The notes under the pieces were generated by a model. It saw only the letters and a list, made by a program, of their open reading frames with translations. It made no database searches and was not told the DNA's origin. A stretch of DNA of 19,396 nt from Oscillospiraceae bacterium (GTDB taxonomy: Bacteria > Bacillota > Clostridia > Oscillospirales > Oscillospiraceae): assembly GCA_020025655.1 (NCBI GenBank), contig JAHHRR010000034.1:1-19396 (forward strand). The letters run 5' to 3'. The stretch's first letter is position 1, and each line of letters begins with the position of its first letter. A program made the translations under genes and the position numbers. Positions 15,218-19,396 of the stretch are shown in pieces.

Positions 15218-16102
15218 ATGAACGCTTTAAATATCGCAAAATATAAGTGCTTTCTGACAGCTGTGGAGCAGGGAAGCCTGACAAGGGCAGCTGAGCTTCT
15301 GGGCTGCACACAGTCGGCTGTAAGCCACAGTATAGAGAGCCTTGAAAAAGAACTGGGATTTTCAATTTTAAAAAGAAGCAGAGCGGGAGTATATCTCACT
15401 GACGAAGGCGCAAAGCTGCTGCCGTGTGTGCGTCAGCTGCTGAATTCAGCTGAGCAGCTGAATCAGATGGCGGCATCAATTCGAGGTCTTGATGCAGGAC
15501 TTGTACGGATAGGCGCATTTACATCTGTTGCTGTTCACTGGCTGCCGCCGATTTTAAAGGAGTTTCAGGCCGACTACCCTAAGGTTGAATTTACACTTTT
15601 AAACGGCGACTATCACGATGTTGAGAAGTGGCTTACAGAAGGCAGTATAGATATTGGCTTTATAAATATGCCCTCTGAGCTTGACTGTGAATGTACGGCA
15701 CTTATGGAGGACAGGCTGCTTGCAATCCTGCCTAAAAACAGCAGATTTCAAAACTATCCCAGATTTCCTCTGGTGGAGTGCGAAAAGGAACCGTTTATAA
15801 GTCTGCTCAAAAGCTCTGACCATGACGCAAGGAGAGCCTTGAATGCCGCAAATGTTAAACCAAATGTTCGTTTTTATACTAAAGACGATTATGCAATCAT
15901 CGCTATGGTTGAGCAGGGACTGGGCATGAGCATTATGCCTGAACTGCTTTTAAAGGGCAGACAGGATAATATCCAGACGATGCCTCTTATACCTGAAGCA
16001 AAGCGAATTATAGGCATGGCAATAGCGGCAGGAGACAAGGCCGGACCTGCTACAAGACGATTTGCGGACTATGTTTTGCGTTATGTGAAAAATCAGACAT
16101 AA
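15218..16102 (+). CDS. LysR-family transcriptional regulator
   Basis: A 294-residue DNA-binding regulator. The N-terminal winged helix-turn-helix (residues about 3-62) contains FLTAVEQGSLTRAAELLGCT and QSAVSHSIESLEKELG, the classical LysR pattern. A linker helix follows, then a periplasmic-binding-protein-like effector domain (about 88-290) with GSIDIGFIN and VEQGLGMSIMPELLL. The start at 15218 is chosen because AAAGGAAG lies just before it and the LysR domain begins there; the upstream in-frame ATG at 15191 has no ribosome binding site. Divergence from putP suggests it regulates that gene, with an amino acid or related metabolite as effector; this is inferred. No clear terminator follows. 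Confidence 0.9.
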   Translation: MNALNIAKYKCFLTAVEQGSLTRAAELLGCTQSAVSHSIESLEKELGFSILKRSRAGVYLTDEGAKLLPCVRQLLNSAEQLNQMAASIRGLDAGLVRIGAFTSVAVHWLPPILKEFQADYPKVEFTLLNGDYHDVEKWLTEGSIDIGFINMPSELDCECTALMEDRLLAILPKNSRFQNYPRFPLVECEKEPFISLLKSSDHDARRALNAANVKPNVRFYTKDDYAIIAMVEQGLGMSIMPELLLKGRQDNIQTMPLIPEAKRIIGMAIAAGDKAGPATRRFADYVLRYVKNQT

Positions 16103-16219
16103 AGCATCTGCTTTCCCATGGTAAAAATAAACGAAAAAGGCTTAAAATCCGCTAAAAAAGGAAACAAAGCTGTGAATAGTGACAGAAATTAAAACTAGCC
16201 TACAATAATTGCAAATTCA

Positions 16220-16260
16220 ATTGACTTTATATAGTAGTCAATGTACAATGTCACTTGTGA
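16220..16260 (+). promoter_or_regulatory. nfnAB promoter with inverted repeats
   Basis: TTGACT (16221-16226) and TACAAT (16244-16249) are exactly 17 bp apart. ATTGACT (16220-16226) is repeated inverted as AGTCAAT (16236-16242), covering the -35 and most of the spacer, as an operator would. A second palindrome TCACTTGTGA (16251-16260) lies at the expected start site. The rest of 16103-16292 holds no gene. Confidence 0.65.
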
Positions 16261-16292
16261 AAAATATTAAATTTTGAGATAGAGGTGTCTAA

Positions 16293-17144
16293 ATGTATAA
16301 AGTAGTTACTAAACGATTCTTAAATGAAGCCAAAAGCATCTGTCTTTTCGAGATAGAGGCCCCTCTGATTGCAAGACACTGCCAGGCCGGTCAGTTTGTT
16401 ATTTTCAGACTGGACGAGCACGGCGAGCGTGTCCCCGTTTCCGTTGCAGGATGGGATAGAGAGAAGGGCACTGTTACCGTTATGGTTCAGGCTGCAGGCC
16501 GCACCACCAGAATGCTCCACACTGTTGAGCAGGGTGATTACATCACCGATATCGTCGGACCTCTGGGCCACGAGACCGAGATGGAAGGCCTCAAGAAGGT
16601 TGCTGTTGTCGGCGGCGGCGTTGGCTGCGCAATCGCATACCCCATTGCAAAGGAAATGCACGCAAGGGGCATTGATGTTACAATGATTGCAGGCTTCAGA
16701 AGCAAGGATATTGTATGCCTCAAGGACGAGATGAAGGCTGCTTCCAATAAGCTCATTATCTGCACTGATGATGGTTCCTACGGCGAAAAGGGCTTCACCA
16801 CTCAGTTCCTCAAAAATGAGATCGAAGCCGGCGAGAAGTTCGACAGAGTTATTGCTATCGGCCCCGACATTATGATGAAGTTTATTGCTGAGACTACCAG
16901 ACCCTACGGCATTAAGACTATTATTTCCCTTGACCCCATCATGGTTGATGGTACCGGAATGTGCGGCGGCTGCCGTGTAATTGTAGGCGGCGAGACAAAG
17001 TTTGCCTGCGTTGACGGTCCTGACTTTGATGCACATCAGGTTGACTTTGATTCTCTGCTGAAGCGCTCCGCATTCTACAAGACCGAAGAGGCTGAGGAGA
17101 ACAAGCACATCTGCAGAATGACTGGAGGAAAACGCAATGGCTAA
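16293..17144 (+). CDS. nfnA: NfnA: NADH-dependent ferredoxin:NADP+ oxidoreductase, small subunit
   Basis: The 283-residue FAD/[2Fe-2S] subunit of the electron-bifurcating transhydrogenase NfnAB, which couples NADH and reduced ferredoxin to NADPH formation. It belongs to the ferredoxin-NADP reductase-like family (also annotated as sulfide or dihydroorotate dehydrogenase electron-transfer subunit). The FAD-binding RVPVSVAGW (residues 46-54), the dinucleotide motif GGGVGC (107-112) and the cluster motif DGTGMCGGC are present, with candidate ligands D219, C224, C227 and C239. AGAGGTG lies 5 nt before the ATG. It overlaps nfnB by 8 nt, the usual pairing. PyrK-like function is less likely since no pyrD is adjacent. 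Confidence 0.9.
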   Translation: MYKVVTKRFLNEAKSICLFEIEAPLIARHCQAGQFVIFRLDEHGERVPVSVAGWDREKGTVTVMVQAAGRTTRMLHTVEQGDYITDIVGPLGHETEMEGLKKVAVVGGGVGCAIAYPIAKEMHARGIDVTMIAGFRSKDIVCLKDEMKAASNKLIICTDDGSYGEKGFTTQFLKNEIEAGEKFDRVIAIGPDIMMKFIAETTRPYGIKTIISLDPIMVDGTGMCGGCRVIVGGETKFACVDGPDFDAHQVDFDSLLKRSAFYKTEEAEENKHICRMTGGKRNG

Positions 17145-18534
17145 TATGAAACTTACCAAGAACCCCATGCCCGAGCAGGACCCTGAGGTCCGCAGCCATA
17201 ACTTTGACGAGGTTGCTCTGGGCTACACTGCCGAGATGGCAATAGACGAGGCAAAGCGCTGCCTGAACTGCCGCAATCCTCTCTGCCGTACCGGCTGCCC
17301 CGTTTCCGTCCGCATTCCTGAGTTTATCGCTAAGGTTGCAGAGGGCGATTTTGACGCTGCTTATGATATAATCACTTCTACCAACTCCCTGCCTGCTGTC
17401 TGCGGCCGTGTATGTCCTCAGGAGAGACAGTGCGAGAGCAAGTGTGTCCGTGGCATCAAGGGCGAGAGCGTCGGCATAGGCCGCCTTGAGCGTTTTGTTG
17501 CTGACTACCATATGGCTAAGGAAAATAAGGAGCCTGTTACTGCCCCTGCTTCCAACGGTCATAAAATTGCAGTTGTAGGTTCCGGTCCTTCCGGTCTTAC
17601 CTGCGCAGGCGACCTCCGCAAGAAGGGCTACGATGTTACCATTTTTGAAGCCTTCCACAAAGCCGGCGGTGTTCTGGTTTACGGTATTCCTCAGTTCCGT
17701 CTGCCTAAGGAAATCGTTGCAGCTGAGATCGAGAACCTGAAGGCTATGGGCGTTGAGGTTGTTAACAACGCTATCATCGGTAAGTCTCTTACTGTTGATG
17801 AACTTTTCGAGGATGGTTATGAGGCTGTATTCATCGGTTCCGGTGCAGGTCTGCCTCAGTTCCTCCACATCCCCGGCGAGAATATGCTGGGTGTTTACTC
17901 CGCTAACGAGTTCCTTACCCGTGTAAACCTGATGAAGGCTTACAGAGATGATTACGATACACCTATCAAGAAGTTTAAGAACGTCGCTATCGTCGGCGGC
18001 GGTAACGTCGCTATGGATGCTGCAAGAGTTGCAAAGCGTCTGGGTGCTGACAATGTTTATATTACCTACCGCCGTGGCAAGGAAGAGCTTCCTGCCCGTA
18101 AGGAAGAGGTTGAGCACGCAGAGGCAGAGGGCATTCAGTTTATGCTTCTGAATAACCCTGCATCTATTATTGGTGACGAGGAAGGCCGTGTTACCGGTCT
18201 TGAGCTTATCAAGCAGGAGCTGGGCGAGCCTGATGCAAAGGGCCGCCGCCGTCCTCAGCCTATCGAGGGCAGCAACTGGGTTCTTCCCTGCGACGCTGTT
18301 GTTATCGCTATCGGTACCAGCCCCAACCCCCTGATTAAGTCCACTACCAAGAACCTTGATACCACTCCCAAGGGCGGTATTGCAGCTGACGACAAGGGCA
18401 AAACCTCCCGCGAGGGCGTTTTCGCCGGCGGCGACGCTGTTACCGGTGCTGCTACCGTTATCCTTGCTATGGGCGCAGGTAAGACCGGTGCTAAGAGCAT
18501 TGATAAGTACATTAAGAGCAAAAGCAAAAAGTAA
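17137..18534 (+). CDS. nfnB: NfnB: NADPH-dependent glutamate synthase-like large subunit
   Basis: The 465-residue large subunit of NfnAB, homologous to the small subunit of glutamate synthase (GltD/GltA-like). The N-terminal domain binds two [4Fe-4S] clusters through Cys at about 42, 45, 50, 54 and 89, 93, 99, 103. The FAD motif GSGPSG (148-153) and NADP motif GGGNVA (287-292) follow, and the C-terminal FAD segment GVFAGGD is present. The length fits NfnB and stand-alone glutamate synthase subunits. The adjacent nfnA, with no large glutamate synthase subunit nearby, favours the transhydrogenase. TGGAGGA precedes the start. Codons are C/T-ended (CGC, CTC, TCC, GTT) far more than in neighbours, suggesting high expression. 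Confidence 0.92.
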   Translation: MANMKLTKNPMPEQDPEVRSHNFDEVALGYTAEMAIDEAKRCLNCRNPLCRTGCPVSVRIPEFIAKVAEGDFDAAYDIITSTNSLPAVCGRVCPQERQCESKCVRGIKGESVGIGRLERFVADYHMAKENKEPVTAPASNGHKIAVVGSGPSGLTCAGDLRKKGYDVTIFEAFHKAGGVLVYGIPQFRLPKEIVAAEIENLKAMGVEVVNNAIIGKSLTVDELFEDGYEAVFIGSGAGLPQFLHIPGENMLGVYSANEFLTRVNLMKAYRDDYDTPIKKFKNVAIVGGGNVAMDAARVAKRLGADNVYITYRRGKEELPARKEEVEHAEAEGIQFMLLNNPASIIGDEEGRVTGLELIKQELGEPDAKGRRRPQPIEGSNWVLPCDAVVIAIGTSPNPLIKSTTKNLDTTPKGGIAADDKGKTSREGVFAGGDAVTGAATVILAMGAGKTGAKSIDKYIKSKSKK

Positions 18535-18547
18535 TTTTACTTAAAAC

Positions 18548-18585
18548 AATACACCCCGCTGAGATTTCAGCGGGGTGTATTTTAC
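18548..18585. terminator. Intrinsic terminator after nfnB, probably bidirectional
   Basis: A perfect 15-bp stem AATACACCCCGCTGA (18548-18562) with its complement (18567-18581) and a 4-nt loop, followed by TTT. It starts 13 nt after the nfnB stop and lies between convergent genes; the minus strand also has TTGTTTT after the stem. Confidence 0.9.
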
Positions 18586-18595
18586 GTTTAAAGGA

Positions 18596-19312
18596 TTATG
18601 CGTGTTTTTCTGCAATAACTATAATGCTGCTGTCCTTGTAATCCCGTATTGAGCCACCGTTAACAGACACATTCGGAGAGTCGGATGCGGATATCTGATA
18701 AGAGCTTTCACGCTGCGGGTAATTCTGGATTTTATACAGCTCACTGTTGGGACTTTCGCAAAAATATGTAAATCCCTGTACACGGTCGCAGAATGCGGCA
18801 TAAACCTTGCCCAGTTCCATATCAGACTTGAAAACCACAGAAGCTTTCATAAGCCGTTCGCCCTGCAGGAGCCTGAGTGCCGCACTGACGCAGGCTTTGT
18901 TAGGCAAAAGCTGTTTAAATTCTTCGGAATCTGCAAAATCATACTGCCCCTTATCGTAAATTACTTCCTCTATGCTGTTGGGAAATTCAGGGGATAGCAC
19001 TCTGTTGAGTATTACCTCACCGATACACATAAGAAATTCGTTGCTTTGCATCCTTTGACCTGCATCGGCACATATAAATTTAGACAGCAGAAAAAGGTCA
19101 TCGTAAGATACAGGAGTAAATAGACCGGGATTCTCGGATAAAAGCTTTGCCTGAAGCTCTTCTGCCATACGGCCTTTTGCACTGTCACCTGTAAGAGCCG
19201 CCTCCTGCAGCAGCTGGATGTAGTCAGGATTGGGAATGGCTTTTGCTGTACTGCAGGTGCTAAGGCACAGAGTCATTGCAAAAACCAGAATCAGAGTCAA
19301 GAATCGTTTCAT
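18596..19312 (-). CDS. Exported SleB-like (Hydrolase_2) cell wall hydrolase-related protein
   Basis: A 238-residue secreted protein. The signal peptide (residues 1-25) ends either in AKA for signal peptidase I or in an atypical lipobox LSTC (C20). Residues about 69-180 match the SleB/CwlJ-type cell wall hydrolase domain: YDDLFLLSKFICADAG, then IGEVILNRVLSPEFPNSIEE and VIYDKGQY. In that family the first motif normally reads with a Glu (AEA) that acts as the catalytic acid. Here it is Asp (D83), and the usual GQF is GQY. Activity may be altered or lost. A perfect AGGAGGTGG ribosome binding site precedes the ATG. No spore gene lies beside it. The role could be peptidoglycan cleavage in growth or spore germination; not decided by the sequence. 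Confidence 0.72.
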   Translation of the reverse strand: MKRFLTLILVFAMTLCLSTCSTAKAIPNPDYIQLLQEAALTGDSAKGRMAEELQAKLLSENPGLFTPVSYDDLFLLSKFICADAGQRMQSNEFLMCIGEVILNRVLSPEFPNSIEEVIYDKGQYDFADSEEFKQLLPNKACVSAALRLLQGERLMKASVVFKSDMELGKVYAAFCDRVQGFTYFCESPNSELYKIQNYPQRESSYQISASDSPNVSVNGGSIRDYKDSSIIVIAEKHA

Positions 19313-19396
19313 TTTTCCACCTCCTGCACTGAGTATACAGACAGAGGCGGGAAAAATTTGTCAAAACAACAGAGGAAAAATAAAAACCGAAGCATT

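Noticed and set aside
16939..18117. 392-codon minus-strand frame across nfnA/nfnB
   Set aside because: It is the antisense shadow of two clearly recognised genes, with Leu/Ala/Thr-rich nonsense composition caused by their biased codon use.
19332..19364. TTGACA and TATACT upstream of the SleB-like gene as a promoter
   Set aside because: The two hexamers are 21 bp apart, too far for an ordinary sigma-A promoter; a different sigma factor or alternative -10 is possible but cannot be supported.

Overview
The window looks like a chromosomal segment of a low-to-mid GC Gram-positive anaerobe, most likely a Clostridia member of the Oscillospiraceae/Ruminococcaceae type. The reasons are AGGAGG-like ribosome binding sites, an NfnAB electron-bifurcating transhydrogenase, a FatA-type acyl-ACP thioesterase, a LytR-CpsA-Psr protein, an SleB-like lipoprotein-like hydrolase and a tryptophan/tyrosine-type ABC importer. 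This is inference from gene content; there is no 16S gene. I see no phage, insertion sequence or CRISPR array.

Layout. 1-71 (-): tRNA-Gln(CUG) with its own promoter. 400-5746 (+): a two-gene operon with an MMPL/RND membrane protein overlapping by 11 nt a 966-aa GLUG-repeat surface protein, closed by a strong terminator. 5889-8634 (-): a three-gene ABC importer (binding lipoprotein, permease, ATPase). Its 5' leader (8680-8877) is a ribosome-mediated attenuator with an 18-codon leader peptide carrying five Tyr then two Phe codons, which points to tyrosine/phenylalanine as the regulating and probably transported amino acids. 9127-10455 (+): LCP protein. 10568-10843 (+): a small three-helix membrane protein. 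10884-12101 (-): an iron-type alcohol dehydrogenase.

12102-12732 is a gene graveyard. Directly upstream of the dehydrogenase lies a frameshifted MoaD/ThiS-like sulfur-carrier remnant (-). On the other strand lies the C-terminal end of a PBP-like domain of the molybdopterin/ModE-associated type. Together they suggest a decayed molybdenum/tungsten cofactor locus of which the dehydrogenase may be the survivor. 12733-13422 (+): acyl-ACP thioesterase, apparently driven by a promoter lying inside the remnant. 13528-15051 (-): PutP-type sodium/proline symporter, divergent from a LysR regulator (15218-16102, +) with an inverted repeat between them. 16293-18534 (+): nfnA-nfnB with a near-consensus promoter, an inverted repeat over the -35 and a codon choice that suggests high expression. 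18596-19312 (-): SleB-like exported protein with Asp where the family has its catalytic Glu.

The best single finding is the Tyr/Phe attenuator. Leader peptide, tandem stop codons, protector (1:2), antiterminator (2:3) and terminator (3:4) pairings can all be read directly. Classical leader-peptide attenuation is uncommon for amino-acid genes in Firmicutes, which usually use T-boxes.
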